A stretch of DNA of 32,672 nt from contig JBBDWU010000026.1 of NCBI GenBank assembly GCA_040902725.1, forward strand, positions 1 to 32,672. The letters run 5' to 3'. Shown piece by piece: positions 21,601 through 29,560 of this stretch. The notes beneath the pieces were generated by a model. That model saw nothing but the letters and a program-made list of their open reading frames with translations. It ran no database searches and was not told where the DNA came from. Numbering within the stretch: the first letter of the stretch is position 1; every line of letters starts with the position of its first letter. The stretch is from JACVRU01 sp040902725 (lineage in GTDB: Bacteria > Actinomycetota > Thermoleophilia > Gaiellales > Gaiellaceae). The translations under genes and the position numbers were made by a program.

Positions 21601-22973
21601 CCTCGTCGTACCTGGGGCTGGCGGCCCTCGACGCGGTTCTCCTCCTCGCCGGCTTCGGACTGCTCGTCGGACTGGGCCTCGTGCGGAGCGGCTGGGATGC
21701 GCTGCGGCACGCTGGTCTCGCCCTCGTCGCGGGCTGGGCGGCGGTCGGCGTGGCGGGAAGCGTGGCCCTCGTGCTCGGAGCGCCGTTGGACTGGTGGGTC
21801 GTCTCCCTGCTCGCGCTGGCGCTCGCAGCCGGTGGACTCCTGCTCGCGCGCCGGGTCGGCGCCTATCGCCTGTCGGCGGTACGGGAGCCGGGCCCGGCGG
21901 CCTGGGTTGCGGTCGCGGGCGCGGCCGTCGTGGTCGTCCAGCTCGCGGATCTGTTCAGACGGTCGGCGAGTGCGGCGGCCACGACCGAGTGGGATGCGTG
22001 GGCGTTCTGGCTGCCGAAGGCGATCTCGATCGTCGAGTTCGGGGGGCTTGACACGGCCGAGGGCGGCTTCACGAGCTTCGCGGGCCCGAACTACCCGCCG
22101 CTCCTACCCGCTCTCGAGGCGAGCGCCTTCGCATTCATGGGCGACACCGGGGCCGTGCCGCTGGCGGTCCAGCACTGGGTCGTCGCCGCGGCCTTCGTCG
22201 CAGCGCTGGCGTCACTGCTGTCGGTCCGCGTTCGGCCGGCGGTCCTCTGGCCGTCGCTCGCGATGCTCGTCCTGCTTCCGACCTTCACGGTGCTGGTCGG
22301 CTCGTCGCTCGGCGACGAGGCGCTCATGCTCCTGCTGGCGCTCGGTGGCGCCTGCGGGGCACTCTGGGTGCTCGAACGCGACCCTCGCTACGCGGTGCTG
22401 ACCGGCCTCTTCCTCGCGGCCGCCGCGCTGACGAAGAACGAGGGGCCGGCGATCGCGGTCGCCCTGGGGGCCACCATGCTCGGAGTGGCCCTTGTCCGGC
22501 GTCCCCGCCGACTTCTCGCGCCTGCGCTCGTCCTGGTGGCGCCGCTGGCGGCGCTCGCGCCGTGGAGCCTCTGGATCCGGCTCAACGACGTTCCGGCCCA
22601 GTCGGACTACCGCGGGTCGGACCTGCTCGACCCGGGAGTGCTCGCCGACCGCCTCGATCGGCTCTCGTTCGCCGCCCGCGAGCTCCCGGCCTACCTCTTC
22701 GAGCCGGGCCGCTGGTTGCTGGCGCTGCCGCTGATGCTCGCAGCCGTCGTGCTCGCAGCTCCGCGGCGGCCGGCGCTGTCGTTGCTCGCGTTCGTTCACG
22801 TCGGCGCGGTGACTGCCGGACTCCTCGTCGTCTACTGGATCGGCTCTCCGCCGGTGGACTTCTACGTGGCGACCACCGCCGGCCGACTCCCCGCGCTGGC
22901 GGTCGTGCCGGCGGCCGTGTACCTGCCGCTGCTCCTCGCCGAGGCCTCCCGGCCGAAGCAGCCCCCGGGATGA
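21597..22973 (+). CDS. GT-C-type (GT39/ArnT-like) polytopic glycosyltransferase
   Basis: The 458-residue protein has about eleven transmembrane segments. After two or three helices the first extracytoplasmic loop carries TTEWDAWAFWLPKA (about 128-141), in which the acidic WDAW motif and the FWxPKA following it match GT-C enzymes. A second part, FAGPNYPPLLPALEA (about 161-175), is the substrate-entry loop seen in ArnT/PMT-like proteins. These enzymes use polyprenyl-phosphate sugars made by GT2 proteins such as those encoded at 11778 and 24861 and act outside the cytoplasm. The acceptor is unknown. Coupling overlaps on both sides join it to the small anchored protein and a second large membrane protein. 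Confidence 0.75.
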   Translation: MTSSYLGLAALDAVLLLAGFGLLVGLGLVRSGWDALRHAGLALVAGWAAVGVAGSVALVLGAPLDWWVVSLLALALAAGGLLLARRVGAYRLSAVREPGPAAWVAVAGAAVVVVQLADLFRRSASAAATTEWDAWAFWLPKAISIVEFGGLDTAEGGFTSFAGPNYPPLLPALEASAFAFMGDTGAVPLAVQHWVVAAAFVAALASLLSVRVRPAVLWPSLAMLVLLPTFTVLVGSSLGDEALMLLLALGGACGALWVLERDPRYAVLTGLFLAAAALTKNEGPAIAVALGATMLGVALVRRPRRLLAPALVLVAPLAALAPWSLWIRLNDVPAQSDYRGSDLLDPGVLADRLDRLSFAARELPAYLFEPGRWLLALPLMLAAVVLAAPRRPALSLLAFVHVGAVTAGLLVVYWIGSPPVDFYVATTAGRLPALAVVPAAVYLPLLLAEASRPKQPPG

Positions 22974-24847
22974 GGAGACCGGCAGCCGCCGTCGGGGGGT
23001 TGGTCTGCCTGGTCGCGCTCGTGCTCTTCGCGGAGGGCACAGCGCTCGCCAGCGCGTGGCTTCCGGTCGAGGAGGCGGCGGCCATCGAGCGGGCACGGGG
23101 GGGAGGCACCGCGGAGTCGGCCGGCAGCGTCCTCTATCCGCTCGTGCTCGCACCTGTCGCCCGAACGCTGTCTGCCTCAGCCGCGTACGAGGTTGCCAGG
23201 GCCCTCTCCGCGCTCCTCTGGGCGGCGATGGCCGTTCCGGCCTTCCTGCTGGCTCGACGGCTCGTCCCAATTCGGCCGGCGCTGGCCGTGGCGGGGCTCG
23301 CCGCGATCGTCCCGGGCTCGGTCTACGCGACGGCGGCGGTCCCTGACGCGCTCGCGGTGCTGCTCGCGGTCTCGTCGCTTCCCCTCCTGGCGCGTGCGTC
23401 CGAACGGGGCAGCGGGCGGGAGCTCCTCGGCGCACTCGCGCTCGCCGGGGCCGCGGCTCTGACGCGGCCCTGGTTCGTTGTTCTGCTGCCGGCCCTGCTG
23501 GTCGCCTACGAGCTGCCGCGGAGGTCTCCCAGGTCGTTTCTCCGCTGGCCGAGGTCACTCGCCTTTGCGGGGCTCGCCGGCGTCGCTTATCTGCTGCTGG
23601 TCGAGCTCGCCCCCGAAGTCGGCGCCGGGTTCTCCATGCCCCGTGCCGCCGCGAGGGCTGCGGCTGCGAGCCTCGCCGTGGCGGCGGTGGGGCTCGGCGT
23701 CCTTCCCTGGCTGCTCGCGTTGCCGGCCGTGAAACGGGCGCGGACCCAGCCGGAGGCCGCGCTGCTGACCGCGTCCCTGCCCGCGCTCGTCCTCGCCGCC
23801 GGCGTCTTCGGCACGGAGCGGGGCCTCGACGAGCGGCCGCTCCTCGTGCTCGTTCCGCTCGTGCTCGCTCTCGCCGCGGACGCGTGGAGACGCGGGGCCT
23901 TCCGGCTCGGAGTGACGGCTTCCCTCGCCGCGGTCGTCGTCCTCGCCGCCGTCGCGCTGCCGACCCTCGGGCGCGCCCCGGTGGCCCGGGCGGCCGGGCT
24001 CGGTCTCGTCGCTCCCGACGGGGGCTCGCGCGGCCTCCTCGTCGCGGCGGTTGCGACGGCCGCCGTGACGGCCGTCCTCATGCTGACCGTGCTGCGTCGC
24101 AGGGGGCTCATTCTCCCCGCGGCCCTCGCGGTTGTCCTCCTCTTCGGCCAGGTGTCCGCCTGGTCCAGCGTCCGGGGGGAAGCGCGTGCCCTAGCGGCCG
24201 CCGAGCCGGCGCCGCGCGGGTGGGTGGATCGCCATGCCGCGGGCGCGCGCGTCCTGGTGGTAGGCCCGAGCGACGCGCTCTCCGAGCGGCTCCTCGCTCA
24301 GCTCACCCTCTGGAACCGAACAGTCGACGGGGCCCGCGCGCTCGACTTCGGAGCTGCGGACCCGGCGACCGGTTGGCTGAGCGGGTCGCCTGAGGACTCG
24401 AACCTCGTGCTCGTCCTAGGCACGGAGGCCGAGCTGGCCGGCACGGAAGTCGCGCGCTCTCCGGCCGGTGTGCTCCTATCGACTCCCCTGCCGCTGCGGC
24501 TCCCGGAGACGACCGAGGGAGTTTTCCCCGACGGCTGGAGCGGCGAACAGGCGGTGTACCGGCGCTTCGCCGGCCCACCCCGAATGGGCAGCGTCCTGCT
24601 TTCGGTCAGCCGCGCGGGCGCGCGGGCCGCCGGCCCTGCGGAGGTGACGATCGAGGCGGGGCCCTTGGAGGGCGACCTCGAGGCGCGCGCCCGGCTCCTG
24701 CTCGGTCCTCAGGACGAGCGCGAGCTCGAGATCGAAGTGCCGCCGCCTCCCTTTAGAGTGGTGGTCACGATCGCTCCGACGATCGCTGCCGCGGACGGCC
24801 GGCTGCTCGGCGCCAGGCTGTGGTTCACCTACCGACCCACCCGGTAG
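22970..24847 (+). CDS. Large polytopic membrane protein, GT-C-like, with C-terminal extracytoplasmic domain
   Basis: The 625-residue protein has about ten to twelve helices in the first 400 or so residues and a soluble C-terminal region of about 200 residues. The first loop after helix 1 has WLPVEEAAAIERA (about 29-41), where an acidic pair fits the position of the GT-C catalytic acid. The stretch VLYPLVLAPVART (about 52-64) resembles GT39-like loops. The ALTRPWFVVLLPALL helix (about 159-173) is also typical. The C-terminal region is beta-rich with no recognised motif. It is most likely a GT-C-fold enzyme that transfers a lipid-linked sugar, but identity is below that of the preceding gene. 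The start is coupled as ATGA. Confidence 0.6.
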   Translation: MRRPAAAVGGLVCLVALVLFAEGTALASAWLPVEEAAAIERARGGGTAESAGSVLYPLVLAPVARTLSASAAYEVARALSALLWAAMAVPAFLLARRLVPIRPALAVAGLAAIVPGSVYATAAVPDALAVLLAVSSLPLLARASERGSGRELLGALALAGAAALTRPWFVVLLPALLVAYELPRRSPRSFLRWPRSLAFAGLAGVAYLLLVELAPEVGAGFSMPRAAARAAAASLAVAAVGLGVLPWLLALPAVKRARTQPEAALLTASLPALVLAAGVFGTERGLDERPLLVLVPLVLALAADAWRRGAFRLGVTASLAAVVVLAAVALPTLGRAPVARAAGLGLVAPDGGSRGLLVAAVATAAVTAVLMLTVLRRRGLILPAALAVVLLFGQVSAWSSVRGEARALAAAEPAPRGWVDRHAAGARVLVVGPSDALSERLLAQLTLWNRTVDGARALDFGAADPATGWLSGSPEDSNLVLVLGTEAELAGTEVARSPAGVLLSTPLPLRLPETTEGVFPDGWSGEQAVYRRFAGPPRMGSVLLSVSRAGARAAGPAEVTIEAGPLEGDLEARARLLLGPQDERELEIEVPPPPFRVVVTIAPTIAAADGRLLGARLWFTYRPTR

Positions 24848-24850
24848 GAT
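24845..24850 (+). promoter_or_regulatory. Candidate -10 box (TAGGAT)
   Basis: TAGGAT overlaps the upstream stop codon and ends ten bases before the ATG at 24861. The downstream context matches that at 4795 closely: TAGAATCCGC and TAGGATCCGC. Confidence 0.4.
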
Positions 24851-24860
24851 CCGCGCGCCC

Positions 24861-25547
24861 ATGCGGGTCTCATTCCTCGTCCCCGCCTATAACGAAGTCG
24901 CCACGATCGGCGAGCTGCTCGACCGGATCGCGGCGTTGGGGCTCGACAGCCAGATAATCGTGATCGACGACGGCTCGACGGACGGCACCGGCGAGGTCGT
25001 CGAGGAACGGCGAAGCCGGAACGGCAGCATCCTCCTGATCTCCCAGGAGAACCGCGGAAAGGGCGCCGCCGTCCGTGCCGGCATCCCGTTCGTGGACGGC
25101 GAGATCGTCGTGATTCACGACGCCGACCTCGAGAACGACCCGGCCGACGTCCCCGCGCTCATCGAGCCGATCGAGCGTGGCGTCGCAGACGTCGTCTTCG
25201 GCTCTCGCTTCAGCGGCGGGCGGCCGCAGCGGGCGTACCTGTTCTGGCACTACGTCGGCAACCGCTTCCTCAGCCTCGTTACGAACATCCTCTACAACAC
25301 GACGCTCTCCGACATGGAGACGGGCTTCAAGGCTTTCCGAGCCGACGTTCTCCGTTCGCTCGACCTGCGAGAAGACGACTTCGCGATCGAACCGGAGATC
25401 ACCGGCAAGGTCTGCAAGCGCAAGCTGCGGATCTACGAGCTGCCGATCGCGTACTACGGCCGCACGCACGACGAGGGGAAGAAGATCACCTGGCGCGACG
25501 GCTTCAAGGCCCTCTGGGTGCTCTTCAAAGTTCGCCTTGCGGGCTGA
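24861..25547 (+). CDS. GT2 glycosyltransferase, dolichyl-phosphate-mannose-synthase-like
   Basis: The 228-residue protein is a compact DPM1-type GT2 without transmembrane helices. Motifs are VSFLVPAYNEVATIGELL (3-20), IVIDDGSTDGTGEV (33-46), NRGKGAAVRAGI (about 61-72), and the catalytic HDADLEN (about 83-89). The acceptor-region signatures are VFGSRFSGG (about 112-120), METGFKAFRADVL (about 152-164) and FAIEPEITGKVCKR (about 173-186). Such enzymes transfer mannose or glucose to polyprenyl phosphate. It is the likely donor-maker for the adjacent GT-C proteins. The earlier GT2 with C-terminal helices at 11778 would be a second, differently anchored donor-maker. Confidence 0.88.
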   Translation: MRVSFLVPAYNEVATIGELLDRIAALGLDSQIIVIDDGSTDGTGEVVEERRSRNGSILLISQENRGKGAAVRAGIPFVDGEIVVIHDADLENDPADVPALIEPIERGVADVVFGSRFSGGRPQRAYLFWHYVGNRFLSLVTNILYNTTLSDMETGFKAFRADVLRSLDLREDDFAIEPEITGKVCKRKLRIYELPIAYYGRTHDEGKKITWRDGFKALWVLFKVRLAG

Positions 25548-25554
25548 CATTGCC

Positions 25555-25572
25555 GTAACGAGCCTCCGTTAC
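25555..25572. promoter_or_regulatory. Inverted repeat GTAACG-N6-CGTTAC, candidate operator
   Basis: Perfect 6-bp arms are separated by six bases. The right arm overlaps the candidate -10 box (TACCCT, 25570-25575) of the fusion gene at 25584. This is a good position for a dimeric repressor, but the regulator is unknown. Confidence 0.4.
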
Positions 25573-25575
25573 CCT
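25570..25575 (+). promoter_or_regulatory. Candidate -10 box (TACCCT)
   Basis: TACCCT ends eight bases before the GTG at 25584. A CTGACA at 25544-25549 could be a -35 box, though its 20-base spacing is long. Confidence 0.35.
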
Positions 25576-25583
25576 GTGTTTTC

Positions 25584-27398
25584 GTGACGGCTCTCCCCGC
25601 CCTCGTCGCGCTGCCCGTCGCCGCGGCCGTCATCCTCGCCCTGCTCCGCTCCCCGGCCGCGCAGTGGCTCGTGAAGGCGCCTGAGGCGGATCGGTGGCGT
25701 CAGGAGGCGAAGCCGCTGATCGGTGGGATCGGGATCTTCGCCGGGATCGTGGTCGCGCTGGCCCTCGCAGCCGCGAACGGTGGCTTCGAGCCCTCGCGGG
25801 AGCTGCTCGGCATCGTCGGCGGCTGCGCGATCGTCTTCCTCGCCGGGCTCTACGACGACATCCGTCACATCCCCCCGCTCGCGAAGCTGGCGGCGCAGGT
25901 CGCAGCCGCCGGCGTGGTGATCGGAACGGGGACCACGGTCGTGATCGTCGATCACGGATTGATCGGCGCAGGGCTCGCGCTGCTGTGGCTCGTCGCCGTG
26001 ACCAACGCGTTCAACCTCCTCGACAACATGGACGGCCTCGCGGCCACCCTCGCCGCGCTCGCAGCCGGCTTCTTCGCGCTCGACGCGTACTTCGAGCACG
26101 CGAACGTCGAAGTCCTCGCGCTCTCGGTGGCAGTGGTCATGGCCTGCGTGGCCTTCCTCCCCTTCAATCTCAGGCCGGGCAAGCGCGCGGCCGTCTACAT
26201 GGGGGATTCGGGAAGCCAAGTGCTCGGCTTCGCCCTCGCGTCGCTGGGTCTGGCCGCCAGCTGGCAGGCGGCGGGCGCGACGGTGGCGACGCTGATATTG
26301 CCGCTCCTCGTGCTCGGCGTGCCGATCCTCGACACCGCGCTCGTGACGGTGGTTCGGCTGCTCGAGGGCCGCCCGCTTGCGCAGGGCGGGCGCGACCACT
26401 CGTCGCACCGGCTCGTCCGGTACGGGCTCTCCGAGTGGCACGCGGTCGCCCTGCTCGCGGTCGTCGGCGCGGTGCTCGGGGGGACGAGCATCGCCTACAA
26501 CGTGATCGACGACCGGCGGATCACGCTGGTCGGCGTGTTCGTGACGTTCGTCCTCCTCGTGCAGTTCGCGAGCTTCCTCGCCGATCTCGAGCGGCGACCG
26601 CCGGCCGCGGACGGAGCCCGTGCCGGGCTGCTCCAGGCGTTCGACGTCCACTGGCGGCGGCTCGTGGAGGTCGTCGTCGACTTCGGCCTGATCGCCGGGG
26701 CGTTGCTGGCTTCCTTCGTGATCACGTTCGAGAGCACCGGATCGCAGAACCAGCGCCATCTCTTCTACGTGGTCCTGCCCGTGCTGCTGGCCGCGCGCTA
26801 CATCGCGTTCATCGCCTTCGGCCTCTACCGCTCCGTCTGGCGGTACGCCGCAACCCGCGATCTCATCGCGATCGCCGCCGCCGTCGCCGTCTCCGAGGCG
26901 GTCGCGGTCGGCTACGTGACCGCCACCCAGGAGCTCGGCGACTTCTCGCTCCGGATCTTCGCCCTCGACGCGCTGCTGTGCATGGCGCTCGTGGCGGCCT
27001 CGCGCTTCGGCGAGCGGGCCATCCTGGGCCCCGTCCGCTCGTTGCGCGCGGAGGCGCCCCGCCGGACGCTGATCGTGGGCGCCGGTCGCGCAGGGCGCAG
27101 CCTCCATCGCGAGCTCCGCGAGACGCCGGGCGAGCGCGTCGTCGGATTCATGGACGACAACCCGCGCCTTCGGCGGCGCCGCATCCAGGGAGCCACGGTG
27201 CACGGGACCCTCGCCGACGTTCGGCCGGTCCTGGGTCGCACGGCAGCCGACCGCGTCCTCGTGACCATTCCGGACGCTCCCCGTGAGCGGCTCGAGCTCG
27301 TTCTCGCGGCGTGCCGCGATGCCGGAGTCGAATGCGGATTCGTCCGCCGGCAGATCGACCTCGAGCCCGAGATCGCGCTCAGCGCCACCCGCGAGTGA
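25584..27398 (+). CDS. WecA/MraY-type phosphosugar transferase fused to CapD/FlaA1-type membrane and nucleotide-binding domain
   Basis: The 604-residue protein combines two units. Residues 1-330 form a polytopic phosphosugar-1-phosphate transferase with AGLYDD (87-92), NAFNLLDNMDGLAA (141-154), MGDSGS (206-211) and GGRDHSSHRL (268-277). These place a sugar phosphate on polyprenyl phosphate, starting a lipid-linked glycan. Residues 355-475 add four helices with RYIAFIAFGLYRSVWRYAATRD (405-426), the usual N-terminus of CapD/FlaA1 epimerases and of polyprenol hexose-phosphate transferases. Residues 494-600 form the linked Rossmann unit with TLIVGAGRAGRSL (495-507), GFMDDNP (521-527) and VTIPDAP (560-566). 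The C-terminal catalytic epimerase or transferase domain that normally follows is missing. The first unit should be the active one; the second may sense a nucleotide sugar. Confidence 0.85.
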   Translation: MTALPALVALPVAAAVILALLRSPAAQWLVKAPEADRWRQEAKPLIGGIGIFAGIVVALALAAANGGFEPSRELLGIVGGCAIVFLAGLYDDIRHIPPLAKLAAQVAAAGVVIGTGTTVVIVDHGLIGAGLALLWLVAVTNAFNLLDNMDGLAATLAALAAGFFALDAYFEHANVEVLALSVAVVMACVAFLPFNLRPGKRAAVYMGDSGSQVLGFALASLGLAASWQAAGATVATLILPLLVLGVPILDTALVTVVRLLEGRPLAQGGRDHSSHRLVRYGLSEWHAVALLAVVGAVLGGTSIAYNVIDDRRITLVGVFVTFVLLVQFASFLADLERRPPAADGARAGLLQAFDVHWRRLVEVVVDFGLIAGALLASFVITFESTGSQNQRHLFYVVLPVLLAARYIAFIAFGLYRSVWRYAATRDLIAIAAAVAVSEAVAVGYVTATQELGDFSLRIFALDALLCMALVAASRFGERAILGPVRSLRAEAPRRTLIVGAGRAGRSLHRELRETPGERVVGFMDDNPRLRRRRIQGATVHGTLADVRPVLGRTAADRVLVTIPDAPRERLELVLAACRDAGVECGFVRRQIDLEPEIALSATRE

Positions 27399-29560
27399 GC
27401 GTCGCGAGCGCGGATGCCCATGCGGGCGCCGCGCGGCGCGCCCTCGTCGATCGCCTGCTGGCAGCAGCACCTCTGCTCACGATCGTGGCCTGGGCTGCTG
27501 TCGTCTATGCAACCAAGGCGGCAGGCCAGCAGACGCCGACGCTCTTCAGCGACGAGCTCCAGTGGACGCAGCTGTCCCGCGCGATCGCCGAGGAGGGGAC
27601 CGCTTCGATCCGCGGCGAGCCGAGATTCTTCGAATCGCTCTACGTATACCTGATCGCACCGGTCTGGTGGCTGCGCGACACGGCCACCAGCTACGAGGCG
27701 ATCAAGTACCTGAACGTCCTCGTGATGACGTCGGCGGCCTTCCCCGCCTACCTCCTCGCCCGGCGGCTCGTGTCGCGGCCGAGCGCGCTCGCCGTCGCGG
27801 CGGCGTCGATCGCGATCCCGGCGATGTTCTACTCGCTGTACGTGATGAGCGAGGTGCTCGCGTATCCCTGGGCGGTTCTGTCCAGCTGGCTGATCGTCGA
27901 GGCGCTCGGCCGCCGCACGCGCGCCTGGGTCGTCGCAGCCGTCGCAGCGGCGCTCATCGCGCCCCTCGTCCGGGAGCAACTGATGCTCGTGCCCGTCTCC
28001 TTTGCGACGGGGGCCTTCCTCGTCTGGTGGACGAGTCCCGCCGGTCGCGCAGCTCGAGGGCGGTCGTGGACTCGGGGCGACACGATCGGGCTCGCCCTCC
28101 TGGGCTTCGGCGCCTTCGCCGTCCTCAGCCGGTGGCTCCTCCAATCGAACACCGTCTGGCAACTGGCGACCGACACGAGCGGCCGCATCGGCGCCCACAT
28201 ACTCGCCGCGGCAGGAGCCCTGACGATCGGCCTCGGCATCCTGCCGCTGATCGCGGGCCTGACGGGGCTCGTCCCGCGCCGCGGCGAGCCGCTGTCGCCG
28301 CACGACCGGGCGTTCATCGCGCTGACGGTCGCCTTCCTCGTCCTCTTCCCGCTCTACGCCGGGTTCAAGGGCGCCTACAACGAGCGGACGTTCGCGATCC
28401 GGATCAACGAGCGCAATCTGTTCTATCTCGCACCCCTGCTCTTCCTCGCCACGGCAATCGCGCTGGAGCGCCGCCGCCTCCGGCTCCTCCCGCTGCTCCT
28501 CGCGACGGGGCTCGCCGCGTATCTCGTCGTGACGACGGACATCCAGCTGAACTACGGGTTCTTCGACGCGCCGGGGTTCTCGATCGCTGTGATGGCGAAC
28601 CGGGACCTCCGCTGGCCGCTCGAGACGATCGAGACCGGGCTCGTTGTCGCTCTCGTCGTCTCGGCTGGAATCGTCGCGGCCGCGCGCTTCCTCGGCGGCG
28701 CGGCCCGCCTCGTCGTGTTGTCGCTCGTGGCCGTCCTCTTGGTCGGCTGGAACGTGACCGGAGCCGTGACGGCTGCCGGCGGCGCGAACGCCGCCGGCGC
28801 CCTGTACATCCAGTTCCTGCCGGATCCGCCGGACTGGATCGACCTTGCGACCGGTGGAGCCGAGGTCACGTACCTCGGCCAGGCGCTCACGACCGGAGAC
28901 GCGCTGCGTACCAACCTGACGGAGTTCTGGAACTCCTCGATCGCCAACGTCTGGTCGCTGGACGGGACCGCTCCGTTCCCAGGACGGACGGTGATTCCGC
29001 GGCTCGCGAAGGGCGACGGCACGCTCTCGCCATCGCCCGACACGCCATACCTCCTCGCCGACGCCGGTATCCAGCCGGTCGGCGAGGCCGTCGCCGGCTT
29101 CGGCACGCTGAGGCTGGTTCCCCTCGACGGCCCGATCAGGCTCCGGGAGTCGCTGCAGGGCGTTGACGCGGAGACGTGGATGGGCGAGTTCGGCGCATAC
29201 AACCGCTTTGCCGAGGGCGAGGGCGGCGTCGTGGTCGTGACGCTCTCGCGGACCGCGTTCTGTCCCGACCCCGACGTGGCGCCGCCTCCCGCGAGGGTTC
29301 GGGTGACCGTGGGGCCGCTCCGGATCGGCCTCGTGAACGGTGAGCGGCAGCCCGTGCTGGCCGATGCGCCCTGGGCCTCCCGGTCCGGCACGGTCCCGAA
29401 CTGCGAGCAGCGGAATCTCACCCTGCCGGTGCGCGGCGCGCCGTGGCGGGCCGAGATCCAGCTCGAGGGGACGTTCAAGCCGGCCGACTTCGGCTTCCCG
29501 GACACGCGCACGCTCGGCGCGATGGTCAGCTTCCGCTACGAGCCGGCGCGGAGCGGCTGA
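27395..29560 (+). CDS. Large GT-C-type polytopic membrane protein
   Basis: The GTG at 27395 overlaps the fusion-gene stop (GTGA) and gives 721 residues. After helix 1 the loop LFSDELQWTQLSRAIAEEG (50-68) carries an acidic D53-E54 pair in the GT-C catalytic position, and IRGEPRFFESLYVYLIAP (about 71-88) follows. About eleven further helices extend to roughly residue 460. The GFKGAYNERTFAIRINERNLFYL region (about 323-345) has the basic, aromatic look of a late GT-C loop. The last 250 residues are extracytoplasmic and beta-rich. It probably transfers sugar from a polyprenyl carrier to the growing glycan or to a protein. Donor and acceptor are unknown. Confidence 0.68.
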   Translation: MSVASADAHAGAARRALVDRLLAAAPLLTIVAWAAVVYATKAAGQQTPTLFSDELQWTQLSRAIAEEGTASIRGEPRFFESLYVYLIAPVWWLRDTATSYEAIKYLNVLVMTSAAFPAYLLARRLVSRPSALAVAAASIAIPAMFYSLYVMSEVLAYPWAVLSSWLIVEALGRRTRAWVVAAVAAALIAPLVREQLMLVPVSFATGAFLVWWTSPAGRAARGRSWTRGDTIGLALLGFGAFAVLSRWLLQSNTVWQLATDTSGRIGAHILAAAGALTIGLGILPLIAGLTGLVPRRGEPLSPHDRAFIALTVAFLVLFPLYAGFKGAYNERTFAIRINERNLFYLAPLLFLATAIALERRRLRLLPLLLATGLAAYLVVTTDIQLNYGFFDAPGFSIAVMANRDLRWPLETIETGLVVALVVSAGIVAAARFLGGAARLVVLSLVAVLLVGWNVTGAVTAAGGANAAGALYIQFLPDPPDWIDLATGGAEVTYLGQALTTGDALRTNLTEFWNSSIANVWSLDGTAPFPGRTVIPRLAKGDGTLSPSPDTPYLLADAGIQPVGEAVAGFGTLRLVPLDGPIRLRESLQGVDAETWMGEFGAYNRFAEGEGGVVVVTLSRTAFCPDPDVAPPPARVRVTVGPLRIGLVNGERQPVLADAPWASRSGTVPNCEQRNLTLPVRGAPWRAEIQLEGTFKPADFGFPDTRTLGAMVSFRYEPARSG

